The notes beneath the pieces were generated by a model, which saw only the letters and a program-made list of their open reading frames with translations, was not told the origin of the DNA and did no database searches. The translations under genes and the position numbers were made by a program. Positions 1 through 7,224 of a stretch of DNA of 20,277 bases are shown in pieces. The DNA comes from Rhizobacter sp. (GTDB lineage: Bacteria > Pseudomonadota > Gammaproteobacteria > Burkholderiales > Burkholderiaceae_C): contig JANYFX010000438.1 of NCBI GenBank assembly GCA_025359585.1, forward strand, positions 1 to 20,277, written 5' to 3'. Numbering within the stretch: position 1 is the first letter of the stretch; every line of letters begins with the position of its first letter.

Positions 1-1
1 G

Positions 2-340
2 GCCAATGCGCAGGCGCTCGGGCAGAAGGGCGCCGGCGTGATCCGCAACGGCGAGCTGGAGATTCTTCCGGCCAAGCGCCAGGTGCGTTACCGTGGCGAA
101 GCGCTCGACTTCACCGCGCTCGAGTTCGACCTGCTGCTGCACTTCGCCTCGCACCCCGGTCACGTGTTCTCGCGCGCGCAGTTGCTCAATGCGGTGTGGG
201 GCTACACGCACGACGGCTACGAGCACACCGTCACGACCCACATCAACCGCCTGCGCGCCAAGCTCGAGGCCGACCCGATGCGCCCGGAGCTGATCCTCAC
301 CGCGCGCGGCGCCGGCTACAAGATGCGCGATCTGGCCTAG
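2..340 (+). CDS. OmpR/PhoB-family response regulator, C-terminal part (5' truncated by window edge)
   Basis: The open frame enters from the left edge and ends at TAG 338-340. About 112 residues are visible. They form a linker followed by a winged-helix DNA-binding domain of the OmpR/PhoB type: a beta-hairpin start (ELEILPAKRQVRYRG), the conserved LTALEFDLL-like helix (here FTALEFDLLLHFASHPGHVFSR), QLLNAVWGY, the recognition-helix region HTVTTHINRLRAKLE, and the closing LILTARGAGYKM wing. The phosphoacceptor receiver domain would lie upstream, outside the window. A GTG at 38 could be read as a start, but the same frame is open to the edge and the family needs a receiver domain, so this is a truncation by the window. 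The kinase gene begins 9 bases after the stop, so the pair is almost certainly one two-component operon. The signal and target genes are unknown. Confidence 0.93.
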   Translation, partial: ANAQALGQKGAGVIRNGELEILPAKRQVRYRGEALDFTALEFDLLLHFASHPGHVFSRAQLLNAVWGYTHDGYEHTVTTHINRLRAKLEADPMRPELILTARGAGYKMRDLA

Positions 341-349
341 CTTCACTCG

Positions 350-1867
350 ATGACGGTCCGCCTCAAGCTCGCGCTGACGATCTTCGCCACCGGCATCGTC
401 ACGGCGCTGCTGGTGATCGTGACCGTGGTCTACGCGTTCCAGCGCTTCGAGCACGAAACGGCGTATCGGCGCGGCAGTGCGTTCCTGCAGCGCGTGGTCG
501 CCAACTACGACAACCTGTTCGAGCTGTACGACCGCCGACCGGACGAGTTCCAGGGCTGGCTGCGAAACATGGTGCTGTTCGAGCCCGACACGCAGCTCTA
601 CCTGCTCGACACGCAGGGCACCGTGCTGGCCTGCAGCGGTACGCCGCTGCCGCCGGGCTTCAAAGTCGCGCTCGCGCCGGTGCTCAAGGCGATCGGCCAG
701 CCAGACGCCGCCTACGTGATGGGCGACGACCCCGAGCGCATGGACGCCAACGCGGTGATCGCGGTGCACCCGGTGCGGGGCGCCCGGATCCGCCAGGGCG
801 ACCCGGTGATGGGTTACCTCTACCTCGTGCTGCACACCCAGCAGATGCCCGAAGACCGCTGGGCCGCGGTGCGCAGCAGCTTCGCGCGGCCGGTGATGTG
901 GTTGATCGCGACGGTGGTCATGGTCACCACCTTGCTCGCGTTGCTGATCATCGCCTCGGTCACGCGGCCGCTGCGGCGCCTGACCGGTGCGTTGTCGTTG
1001 ATCTCGCAGCGGGGCCTGGACGACGGCATGAGCGGCGCCAGGAGCCTGCTGCCCAAACGCACGCGCGACGAGTTCGGCCAGCTCACCGCCGCGTTCGAAA
1101 TGATGCTCGACATCTGCCAGCGCCAATGGACCGAGCTGCGTCGGCTCGACCACTTTCGCCGCGAAGGCGTGAGCAACCTCTCGCACGACCTGCGTTCGCC
1201 GCTGACCGCGACCGTGGCCTGCCTCGAAACACTCGACGGCCGCTGGGCCGCCGAGCCCGCCGGCAGCCGCGGCGACGACCGCCGGCTGGTCGAGATCGCC
1301 TTGCGCAACACGCGCAACGCCGCGCGCCTGGTGCAGTCGCTCGGCGACCTGGCCAAGCTCGACGAGCCCGAGTTCAAGCTGCGCCTGGAAGCGATGGACG
1401 CCGGCGAGCTGCTCGACGACATCTGCATCCGCTTCGCCGAGCGCGCGGCCAAGCAGGGCGTGGCGCTCACCGCCGAGCACGGCAACGGGCCGGGCGCCGA
1501 GCCGCCGTTTGCGCGCGTCGATGTCGAGCTGTTCGAGCGTGCCATCGCCAACCTGGTCGACAACGCGCTCAAGTTCTGCCCGGGCGGGGCCCGAATCACG
1601 CTGGCGGCGACGGTCGAAGCCGACTGGGTCAGGGTGCGGGTGTCCGACACCGGCCCGGGCATCGCGGCCGACGACCTGCCGCACCTGTTCGACCGGTTCT
1701 ATCAAAGCCGCCAGAGCGTGGCGCCGGCCACCGGCGAAGGGGGCAAGGGCCTCGGGCTGGCCATCGTCAAGCGCATCGCCGAGCTGCACGGTGGCGATGT
1801 GGTCGTCACCAGCCTTCTCGGGCAGGGGACCGAAGTGGTGCTTTCTGTTCCGCGGGCTGCGCCGTGA
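350..1867 (+). CDS. membrane-bound sensor histidine kinase
   Basis: A 505-residue protein with the full layout of a class I sensor kinase. TM1 spans about residues 7-29. A periplasmic sensor region of about 150 residues follows, then TM2 at about 184-204 and a HAMP linker at about 205-258. The HisKA dimerisation helix has the phosphoacceptor His279 in SHDLRSPL. The HATPase domain shows the N box (N401 and N405 in NLVDNALKF), the G1 box with D433 (SDTGPGIA), an F box (LFDRFYQS) and the G2 box GKGLGLAI (465-472). All catalytic residues expected for autophosphorylation are present. It lies 9 bases after the partner response regulator. No clear Shine-Dalgarno precedes the ATG, so translation may be coupled to the upstream stop. 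I do not recognise the sensor domain, so the stimulus is unknown. Confidence 0.94.
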   Translation: MTVRLKLALTIFATGIVTALLVIVTVVYAFQRFEHETAYRRGSAFLQRVVANYDNLFELYDRRPDEFQGWLRNMVLFEPDTQLYLLDTQGTVLACSGTPLPPGFKVALAPVLKAIGQPDAAYVMGDDPERMDANAVIAVHPVRGARIRQGDPVMGYLYLVLHTQQMPEDRWAAVRSSFARPVMWLIATVVMVTTLLALLIIASVTRPLRRLTGALSLISQRGLDDGMSGARSLLPKRTRDEFGQLTAAFEMMLDICQRQWTELRRLDHFRREGVSNLSHDLRSPLTATVACLETLDGRWAAEPAGSRGDDRRLVEIALRNTRNAARLVQSLGDLAKLDEPEFKLRLEAMDAGELLDDICIRFAERAAKQGVALTAEHGNGPGAEPPFARVDVELFERAIANLVDNALKFCPGGARITLAATVEADWVRVRVSDTGPGIAADDLPHLFDRFYQSRQSVAPATGEGGKGLGLAIVKRIAELHGGDVVVTSLLGQGTEVVLSVPRAAP

Positions 1868-1992
1868 TGGGGCGTGACAGGTCTGAAAAGCGGCCGGGAA
1901 ACCCCTAGTGCGCCGAGGGCGACACGCGCCTAAAGTCTCGCCACTCGCAGCAGGCACCGGCATGGTGCCTCGCAGGACGGGGCTGAGGAGAC

Positions 1993-2097
1993 ATGGGCAG
2001 TACCGGCGGCCGCCCGAGCGGCCGAGCGAAGACGAAGTACAGGCCGCAGCGCACACTGCAAAGGCCGAAGAAAAAATCCGAAGGGCGCCAAGGCTGA
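1993..2097 (+). CDS. possible 34-residue basic small protein
   Basis: An ATG at 1993 opens a 34-codon frame ending at TGA 2095-2097. The product is strongly basic, with many Lys and Arg residues, only two acidic residues' worth of counter-charge at most, and a KKK run near the end. GAGGAG at 1985-1990 resembles a Shine-Dalgarno but lies only 2 bases from the ATG, which is too close to be ideal. The stop codon falls in the loop of the 12-bp hairpin at 2081-2109, a compact arrangement seen in short mRNAs that end just past their stop. I do not recognise the sequence. It may be a real small protein, or chance coding within a structured RNA. Confidence 0.25.
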   Translation: MGSTGGRPSGRAKTKYRPQRTLQRPKKKSEGRQG

Positions 2098-2109
2098 CTT
2101 GGCGCCCTT
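2081..2109. terminator. perfect 12-bp hairpin, possible terminator
   Basis: AAGGGCGCCAAG (2081-2092) and CTTGGCGCCCTT (2098-2109) pair perfectly around a 5-base loop. The plus-strand exit has only three Ts (2108-2110), then GCC. The minus-strand exit reads CGGATTTTTT, so the T run (opposite 2071-2076) begins four bases beyond the stem. It could separate the two-component operon or a short transcript from the HDOD gene, but the imperfect T tracts leave the direction open. Confidence 0.5.
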
Positions 2110-2197
2110 TGCCATTGGGGCATCGGCGTGTGGCGAGTGCACCGAACTGCCGGGTCGAAGCCGCCTTGTTCCGGCGTTCGGGCCGGCGCGGTGCCCG

Positions 2198-2203
2198 TAG
2201 CAT
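2198..2203 (+). promoter_or_regulatory. -10-like box of the HDOD gene, near-leaderless start
   Basis: TAGCAT lies 10 bases before the ATG at 2214 and is followed by TCG. Transcription starting about 7 bases after the box would leave only about 4 bases of leader, and no Shine-Dalgarno is present. The same TAGCAT box recurs before the genes at 12253 and 13995. No good -35 box is visible. Confidence 0.45.
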
Positions 2204-2213
2204 TCGACCCACC

Positions 2214-3038
2214 ATGCCCGTTGATCCCCAACTCCGCTCGCTCAGCATCGACATTCCGGCCCAGCCCGAGTCGCTGGTGAAACTGTCGCTGCTTCTCGCC
2301 GACGAGCAGGTGAACCTGAACGCGGTGAGTGCGCTGATCGCCTCCGACATGGCGCTCGCCTCTGCTGTGCTGAAGGCGGTGAACTCGTCGCTCTACGGCC
2401 TGCGCGGCCGGGTTGCGAGCGTGCAGCAGGCCATCACCTACCTGGGCACGCGCGAGGTCGCTTCGGTCACGTTCGAGATGGGCCTGCGTGCGGTGTTCCC
2501 GCATGCGCCCGAGCTCGAGCCGATGTGGGAGCGCGCCAGCGTGCGCGGTTTGTTGATGGGCCGCATCGGCCAGGCCTTGGGTGTGGACCCGTGGGCCGCG
2601 CACTCGGCCGGCCTGTTCGAAGAATGTGGCAAGGCGGTGCTGTTCCGCCACGCCACCGAACGCTACCGCCCGATGCTGGCCAAGGCCGCCGACGACGAAG
2701 AATTGTTGATGCTCGAACACGCCGAGTTCGGCGTCAGCCACGACGCGCTCGGCGCCGCGCTGTGCGAGAGCTGGGGCCTGGCGCCGCACGCCGTCGCCAG
2801 CGTGCGCTTTCACGTGATCGTCAACGCCACGCGCGAGCTGCCGATGCAGCTGCAGCGGCGCGGCATCTGCGCCTTGTCGGCGCTGGCCTGGTCGCTCATG
2901 ACCGACCCCGACTCCCTCGAAGAAGTGGCGCTCAAGGTCGCGCCGCAGGCCGACCTCGACCCGACCCTCGTGCTGCGCGGCGCCCGCAAGGTGCAAGAGC
3001 AGATCGAAGCGGCGGTCGCGCGCGAACAGACGGGCTGA
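2214..3038 (+). CDS. HDOD domain signalling protein
   Basis: A 274-residue protein consisting mainly of an HDOD domain, a non-catalytic relative of HD phosphohydrolases found in bacterial signalling proteins. Visible hallmarks are the early helix pair with LSLLLADEQVNLNAVSALIASDMALASAVLKAVNSSLYG, followed by VASVQQAITYLGTREVASV, and a later LFEECGKAVLF stretch in the place of the usual HD-like helix. No GGDEF, EAL or receiver domain is attached. I chose ATG 2214, where HDOD similarity begins. The frame is open upstream to a GTG at 1908, but that Arg/Pro-rich extension is unlike the family and crosses the hairpins of the gap. A TAGCAT box sits just before the ATG and there is no ribosome binding site. 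The partner and signal are unknown. Confidence 0.85.
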   Translation: MPVDPQLRSLSIDIPAQPESLVKLSLLLADEQVNLNAVSALIASDMALASAVLKAVNSSLYGLRGRVASVQQAITYLGTREVASVTFEMGLRAVFPHAPELEPMWERASVRGLLMGRIGQALGVDPWAAHSAGLFEECGKAVLFRHATERYRPMLAKAADDEELLMLEHAEFGVSHDALGAALCESWGLAPHAVASVRFHVIVNATRELPMQLQRRGICALSALAWSLMTDPDSLEEVALKVAPQADLDPTLVLRGARKVQEQIEAAVAREQTG

Positions 3039-3130
3039 ACCCGCGCGCTCGGCCCACCGCCGCTCGGGGATATCCCTTGTTCGGCGCAGCGTTCACACCA
3101 CCGGCCGCGCCGGCCCGCGCAATTCCGCTC

Positions 3131-3136
3131 TACAGT
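3131..3136 (+). promoter_or_regulatory. possible -10 box of the sox operon
   Basis: TACAGT lies 36 bases before the soxY ATG in the only sizeable gap upstream of the operon (3039-3172). It would give a leader of about 30 bases containing the AGGAG ribosome binding site at 3161-3165. No convincing -35 box or operator repeat is seen, and no sox regulator gene (for example soxR) is in the window. Confidence 0.3.
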
Positions 3137-3172
3137 CCCGGCTCGGCCCATGGCCGCGCCAGGAGACGCCCG

Positions 3173-3631
3173 ATGCAAACCCGTAGAGAGATGCTCGCCC
3201 GCAGCGCTGCCGTGGCCGCGCTTCTGGCCGCCGCCGGCGTGTTGCCGGCGCGCGCGCAAGCCGCCTGGAACAAGGCCGCGTTCGAGTCGAAATCGATCGA
3301 CGAAGTGATCAGGGCGCTCGGCATCGCCAGGCCGGTCGAGAGCAAGGACATCGTCTTCACCGCCCCCGACATCGCCGAGAACGGCGCCGTCGTGCCGATC
3401 GCCGCGAGCACCACACTGCCCGGTGTGAAACGCTTCGCTTTCCTGATCGAAAAGAACCCGACCACGCTGGCCGGTGTCTTCGAGTTCAGCGACGCGGTCG
3501 AGACCAGCGTGTCGACCCGCGTCAAGATGGCGCAGACCTCGAACGTGCTCGCGGTGGCGATCACCGGCGACGGCAAGGTGCTGTTCGCGCAGAAGGAAGT
3601 CAAGGTCACGCTCGGTGGCTGCGGCGGCTAA
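3173..3631 (+). CDS. soxY: thiosulfate oxidation carrier protein SoxY
   Basis: A 152-residue periplasmic carrier subunit. It ends in the diagnostic GGCGG swinging arm (148-152), whose Cys150 carries the sulfur intermediates covalently while SoxAX, SoxB and SoxCD act on them. The N terminus is a Tat-type signal peptide (TRREMLARS followed by an Ala/Leu-rich stretch, probably cleaved after ARAQA near residue 27). This fits the known export of folded SoxYZ, with SoxZ riding along without its own signal. ATG 3173 is preceded by AGGAG at 3161-3165. soxZ starts 10 bases after the stop behind its own AGGAG. Length and motif are normal for the family, so I regard it as intact and functional. Confidence 0.96.
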   Translation: MQTRREMLARSAAVAALLAAAGVLPARAQAAWNKAAFESKSIDEVIRALGIARPVESKDIVFTAPDIAENGAVVPIAASTTLPGVKRFAFLIEKNPTTLAGVFEFSDAVETSVSTRVKMAQTSNVLAVAITGDGKVLFAQKEVKVTLGGCGG

Positions 3632-3641
3632 GGAGAAACCA

Positions 3642-3953
3642 ATGTCCGACCCGATGCGCATTCGCGCGCAAGTGCAAGGCAGCGGCGTCGTCGTGCGCGT
3701 GCTGATGAGCCACGAAATGGAAACCGGTTTGCGCAAGGACGCGGCCGGCGCCACGGTGCCGGCCTGGCACATCACCGAAGTGGTGGCGTCGCTCAACGGC
3801 AAGCCGGTGCTGACGGCGCAGTGGGGCACGGCGATCGCCAAGAACCCGTTCACGCAGTTCACGGTCAAGGGCGCGAAAAGCGGCGACAAGATCAGCATCG
3901 GCTGGACCGACAGCCGCGGCGACAAACGCAGCGACGAGGTGGCCGTCGCATGA
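3642..3953 (+). CDS. soxZ: thiosulfate oxidation carrier complex protein SoxZ
   Basis: A 103-residue protein with no signal peptide, all beta, with the usual SoxZ features: an opening MRIRAQVQG strand, the LMSHEMETGLRKD loop, PAWHITEV, and the closing SGDKISIGWTDSRGDK segment. SoxZ has no catalytic residue; it forms the heterodimer with SoxY and is exported with it through the Tat signal of SoxY. AGGAG ends 7 bases before the ATG. Its TGA (3951-3953) overlaps the soxA ATG (3950-3952) in an ATGA, which indicates translational coupling within the operon. Confidence 0.96.
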   Translation: MSDPMRIRAQVQGSGVVVRVLMSHEMETGLRKDAAGATVPAWHITEVVASLNGKPVLTAQWGTAIAKNPFTQFTVKGAKSGDKISIGWTDSRGDKRSDEVAVA

Positions 3954-4762
3954 GCTGGCGCCGCCTCGCCCGCCTCTGCGTGGCGCTCGGAGCGGCGGCT
4001 GCGCTGGCGGCGCCGGCCTTGGCCCAGAAGAGCAGCGCCGACGCGATCAACGAGTACCGCGCGCTGCTCGCCGACGGCAACCCCGCCGAGCTGTGGGAAG
4101 CCCGGGGCGAAGCGTTGTGGAAACAGAAACGCGGCCCGAAGAACGCGTCGCTCGAAGCCTGCGATCTCGGCAAGGGGCCGGGCGCGGTGAAGGGGGCGTT
4201 CGTCGAGTTGCCACGCTACTTTGCCGACACCGGCCGTGTGCAGGACATGGAATCGCGCCTGCTCAGCTGCCTGCAAACGCTGCAGGGCTTCGACGCCGCA
4301 GCCATTGCCGCCACGCCATTCGGCCGCGGCGAGCAGCTCACACTGGAAGCGCTGGTCGCGTATGTGTCTTCCGAGTCGCGCGGGCTGAAGTTCAAGCTGC
4401 CACAAGGCCACGCCGAAGAACGCAAGATGCTCGAAGTCGGCCGGCGCCTGTTTTTCTACCGTGCCGGGCCGTATGACTTTTCATGCGCCTCGTGCCACGG
4501 TGAAGACGGCAAGCGCATCCGCCTGCAAGACCTGCCGAACCTGACGAAGAACCCCGGCGACGGCGTCGGCTTCGCGGCGTGGCCGGCCTACCGCGTGTCG
4601 AGCGGTGAGCTGTGGGGCATGCAGCGGCGCCTGAACGATTGTTTTCGCCAGCAGCGATTCCCGTATCCCGGCTACGCGTCGGAGGTGACGGTCGCGCTCG
4701 GCGTCTACATGGGCGTGAAGAGCGAGGGCGCGGCGTCGATCGCGCCGTCGATCAAGCGTTAG
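3950..4762 (+). CDS. soxA: sulfur oxidation c-type cytochrome SoxA, monoheme type
   Basis: A 270-residue periplasmic cytochrome that, with SoxX, couples thiosulfate to the SoxY cysteine. A Sec signal peptide covers residues 1-25 (cut after ALA). There is one heme site, CASCH (C179, C182, H183), and the conserved active-site cysteine C231 in RRLNDCFRQQRFPYPG, the residue known in the family to be a persulfide heme ligand. The N-terminal cytochrome fold lacks CxxCH; only C71 and C107 remain there, consistent with the disulfide that replaces the first heme in monoheme SoxA proteins. The ATG overlaps the soxZ stop and soxX follows 33 bases later. The product should sit in the periplasm as a SoxAX complex. 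Confidence 0.95.
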   Translation: MSWRRLARLCVALGAAAALAAPALAQKSSADAINEYRALLADGNPAELWEARGEALWKQKRGPKNASLEACDLGKGPGAVKGAFVELPRYFADTGRVQDMESRLLSCLQTLQGFDAAAIAATPFGRGEQLTLEALVAYVSSESRGLKFKLPQGHAEERKMLEVGRRLFFYRAGPYDFSCASCHGEDGKRIRLQDLPNLTKNPGDGVGFAAWPAYRVSSGELWGMQRRLNDCFRQQRFPYPGYASEVTVALGVYMGVKSEGAASIAPSIKR

Positions 4763-4795
4763 TACCGCGCAGCCGCCGCCACACAGAACAGGCCC

Positions 4796-5425
4796 ATGAA
4801 GATCAGAAACATCGCCGCTCTCGCCCTCGTGCTCGCGGGTTGCAGCGCGACACCCAGCCCGCAGCAGCTCGACCAGATGGCCGAAGGCATGTTGAAGGCC
4901 TCGTTCCGCGAGCAAGGCATCGCCAAGGTCGAGCGGCTGAACCAGGACGAAGCGCAGAAGGTCTGCTCCAGCGAGACCCCGCCGAGCGACGCGGTGGCCA
5001 GCGCCATCGAAGCAGCCCAGCTCGCCACCATTCAGTGGCCGGCCGACGGTGTGTACGTGGGCGACTGGCGCGAGGGCGAGAAGCTGGCGCAGAACGGTCG
5101 TGGCATGACCTGGTCCGACCCGGCCGGCGCGCCCAGCGGCGGCAATTGCTACAACTGCCACCGCATCACCAAGGCCGAGATCTCGTTCGGCACGATCGGT
5201 CCGAGCCTCTACCAGTACGGCAAGCTGCGCGGCGTGCTGGACGTGACCGACCCGGCCTCGAGCGCCGTCGTCAAGTACACCTGGGGCAAGCTGTGGAACA
5301 GCAAGGCTTACAACGCCTGTTCCGGCATGCCGCGCTTCGGCCACGCCGGCGTGCTCACGCCAGCACAGATCCGCGACCTGATGGCGCTGCTGCTCGACCC
5401 GAAGTCGCCGGTCAACGCGTTCTGA
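4796..5425 (+). CDS. soxX: sulfur oxidation c-type cytochrome SoxX with a lipoprotein-type signal
   Basis: A 209-residue monoheme cytochrome c. The heme site is CYNCH (C118, C121, H122) and the likely distal ligand is Met178 in NACSGMPRFGHAGVLT, a hallmark of SoxX. An extra region of about 80 residues precedes the cytochrome domain, as in the longer SoxX forms. The signal peptide ends in LAGC with Cys16, a good lipobox, so the mature protein may be lipid-anchored; Ser at +2 would favour the outer membrane by the rule known from E. coli. Only a weak AGG precedes the ATG. It closes the visible sox set: the next gene is a fatty-acyl ligase, not soxB. A perfect palindrome GCATCGCGATGC follows at 5427-5438. 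Confidence 0.94.
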   Translation: MKIRNIAALALVLAGCSATPSPQQLDQMAEGMLKASFREQGIAKVERLNQDEAQKVCSSETPPSDAVASAIEAAQLATIQWPADGVYVGDWREGEKLAQNGRGMTWSDPAGAPSGGNCYNCHRITKAEISFGTIGPSLYQYGKLRGVLDVTDPASSAVVKYTWGKLWNSKAYNACSGMPRFGHAGVLTPAQIRDLMALLLDPKSPVNAF

Positions 5426-5426
5426 G

Positions 5427-5453
5427 CATCGCGATGCGGGTGCCCCGCACCGG
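5427..5453. repeat. palindrome and overlapping GC-rich inverted repeats after soxX
   Basis: GCATCGCGATGC (5427-5438) is a perfect 12-base palindrome starting two bases after the soxX stop. It overlaps short stems such as GGTGC/GCACC a few bases on. There is no T run, so it is at best a weak or Rho-assisted end of the sox transcript. It could also be a protein-binding site. Nothing else is seen in the gap 5439-5532 beyond a poor -10-like box (TACCGT, 5489-5494). Confidence 0.3.
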
Positions 5454-5532
5454 GTAGTCCCACTCTTGGCGGCACCGTGGCGATGCCCTACCGTGCGGAT
5501 CGAACGTGCTGCCCACCCCGAGGACCCGCCCG

Positions 5533-7224
5533 ATGCCGACCGCCCAACCCGTCTCCGCCGACGCGCTCGCCCTGCAGCGCCTGTACCACTGGGAGCAGAC
5601 CGCCCCGAACCAGACGCTGCTGACCCAGCCGCTCGGCGGCGGCGCGGTGCGCGACTACACCTGGGCGCAGGTGATGGACGAAACCCGCCGCATGGCGGCG
5701 CACATCAAGGGCCTGGGCTTCGAGCCGGGCTCGCGCATCGCGATCCTGTCGAAGAACTGCGCGCACTGGCTGATGTGCGACTTCGCGATCTGGATGGCGG
5801 GCCACGTCTCGGTGCCGCTGTACCCCACGCTCGCCGCCGACACGATCCGCCAGATCCTCGTGCACAGCGAAGCGAAGCTGCTGTTCGTCGGCAAGCTCGA
5901 CGGCTGGGACGCGATGAAAGCCGGCATCCCGGCCGACCTGCCCTGCATCAGCACGCCGCTGTCGCCGCCCAACCCCTACACCACCTGGGAAAGCATCGTC
6001 GCAGCCACAGCGCCGCTCGTCGGCAACCCGGTGCGCGATGGCAACGAGCTCTCGACCATCATGTACACCTCGGGCACGACCGGCGTGCCCAAGGGCGTGA
6101 TGCACAGCTTCGCCACCTTCGGCTGGTCGATCGACGCGGCGCTCAAGCGCGTGCCGATCAACCGCGAGGCGCGCATCCTGAGCTACCTGCCGCTGGCCCA
6201 CGTGGCCGAGCGCACGCTGGTCGAGCACGCGATGCTGGCGACGAGCATGCACGTGTACTTCGCCGAAAGCCTGGAGACCTTCACCAAGGACCTGCAGCGC
6301 GCGCGGCCCACTGTGCTGTTCTCGGTGCCGCGCCTGTGGGTCAAGTTCCAGCAGGGCGTGAGCGCGAAGATGCCACCCGAAAAATTGAAGCGGCTGCTGA
6401 AGATACCGAGCATTCGCGGCATCGTGCGCACGAAGATCCTGACCGCGCTCGGCCTGCAGGAATGCGAGTTCGCCGCCGGTGGCGCCGCCCCGATGCCGCC
6501 CGAGCTGCTGGCCTGGTACGCGAACCTGGGGCTGCCGATCATCGAGGTCTACGGCATGACCGAGAACTGCGGTGTCTCGCAGGCCACGCTGCCTGGCGTG
6601 CAGCGGCCCGGCACCGTGGGGCAGAACTACGACGGCGTGCAAAGCCGCATCGACCCGCAGACCGGCGAGATCCAGATGACGAGCCCCGGCGTGATGCTCG
6701 GTTATTACAAGGAGCCCGAGCTCACGCGCGACGCCTTCACCGCCGACGGCTGGCTGCACACCGGCGACAAGGGAAAGCTCGACGCCGAAGGCAACCTGAT
6801 GATCACCGGGCGCGTCAAAGACCTGTTCAAGACCAGCAAGGGCAAGTACGTTTCGCCGGCCCACATCGAAGACCAGCTGGTGATGAACGGCGCGGTCGAA
6901 GCCTGCGTGGTCACGGGCGCCAACCTCGGCCAGCCGCTGGGCATCGTGATGCTCAACGCCGAAGCCGCGCAGCGTGCCACCGACACCGCGCAGCGCCAGG
7001 CGATGGAGGTGTCGCTGTCGGCCCACCTCGACGCGATCAACGCGCGGCTCGACCCGCACGAGCAGCTCGACTGCATCGTCGTCGTGAGCCAGCCCTGGAC
7101 GGTGGACAACGGCTTCATCACGCCGACCTTCAAGGTCAAGCGCAACCGCATCGAAGAGGTTTACGGGGCCATGTTCGAGCGCTGGGTTTCGGCGCACAAA
7201 CGGGTGGTCTGGTATCAGGGGTAA
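5533..7224 (+). CDS. AMP-dependent acyl-CoA synthetase, long-chain fatty acid ligase (FadD-like)
   Basis: A 563-residue adenylate-forming enzyme that would activate a carboxylic acid with ATP and then load it on CoA. The ordered motifs are all present: the phosphate-binding loop YTSGTTGVPKG (about 178-188), SYLPLAHVAER, the substrate-pocket motif VYGMTENCG (339-347), TGDKG with the ribose-binding D412, ITGRVKDLFKTSKGKYVSP as hinge and A8 region, and the C-terminal TPTFKVKRNRI holding the conserved lysine (K534 or K536). The SYLPLAHVAER and KTSKGKYVSP features match long-chain synthetases rather than acetyl-CoA synthetase. I prefer ATG 5533, with AGGA 8 bases upstream, over GTG 5506, which would add nine residues. 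The substrate cannot be read from sequence. Its 3' end overlaps the convergent NIPSNAP gene by 10 bases. Confidence 0.92.
   Translation: MPTAQPVSADALALQRLYHWEQTAPNQTLLTQPLGGGAVRDYTWAQVMDETRRMAAHIKGLGFEPGSRIAILSKNCAHWLMCDFAIWMAGHVSVPLYPTLAADTIRQILVHSEAKLLFVGKLDGWDAMKAGIPADLPCISTPLSPPNPYTTWESIVAATAPLVGNPVRDGNELSTIMYTSGTTGVPKGVMHSFATFGWSIDAALKRVPINREARILSYLPLAHVAERTLVEHAMLATSMHVYFAESLETFTKDLQRARPTVLFSVPRLWVKFQQGVSAKMPPEKLKRLLKIPSIRGIVRTKILTALGLQECEFAAGGAAPMPPELLAWYANLGLPIIEVYGMTENCGVSQATLPGVQRPGTVGQNYDGVQSRIDPQTGEIQMTSPGVMLGYYKEPELTRDAFTADGWLHTGDKGKLDAEGNLMITGRVKDLFKTSKGKYVSPAHIEDQLVMNGAVEACVVTGANLGQPLGIVMLNAEAAQRATDTAQRQAMEVSLSAHLDAINARLDPHEQLDCIVVVSQPWTVDNGFITPTFKVKRNRIEEVYGAMFERWVSAHKRVVWYQG

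Larger units (their letters stand above)
1931..2112 (+). ncRNA. candidate structured short transcript upstream of the HDOD gene
   Basis: This part of the 346-base gap 1868-2213 holds a -10-like box (TAAAGT, 1931-1936) followed by three perfect hairpins. They are AGGCACC/GGTGCCT (1952-1958 with 1964-1970), GGCCGC/GCGGCC (2008-2013 with 2018-2023), and a 12-bp stem at 2081-2109 that could end the transcript. The first hairpin is flanked by direct repeats CTCGCAG (1944-1950 and 1969-1975). The same span could instead be the mRNA of a 34-codon ORF at 1993-2097. I could not match it to any riboswitch or small RNA family by eye. The -35 region is not convincing. Hairpins are common by chance at this GC content, though the 12-bp one is not. 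Confidence 0.3.

Noticed and set aside
1931..2112. Known riboswitch (c-di-GMP, SAH or guanidine) upstream of the HDOD gene
   Set aside because: I compared remembered consensus elements and found no match to their conserved loops; hairpins alone are not enough.
1908..2213. N-terminal extension of the HDOD protein from GTG 1908 (376-residue reading)
   Set aside because: The extra 102 residues are Arg/Pro-rich, unlike HDOD proteins, and run through the hairpins. The TAGCAT box just before ATG 2214 and the onset of family similarity support the shorter start.
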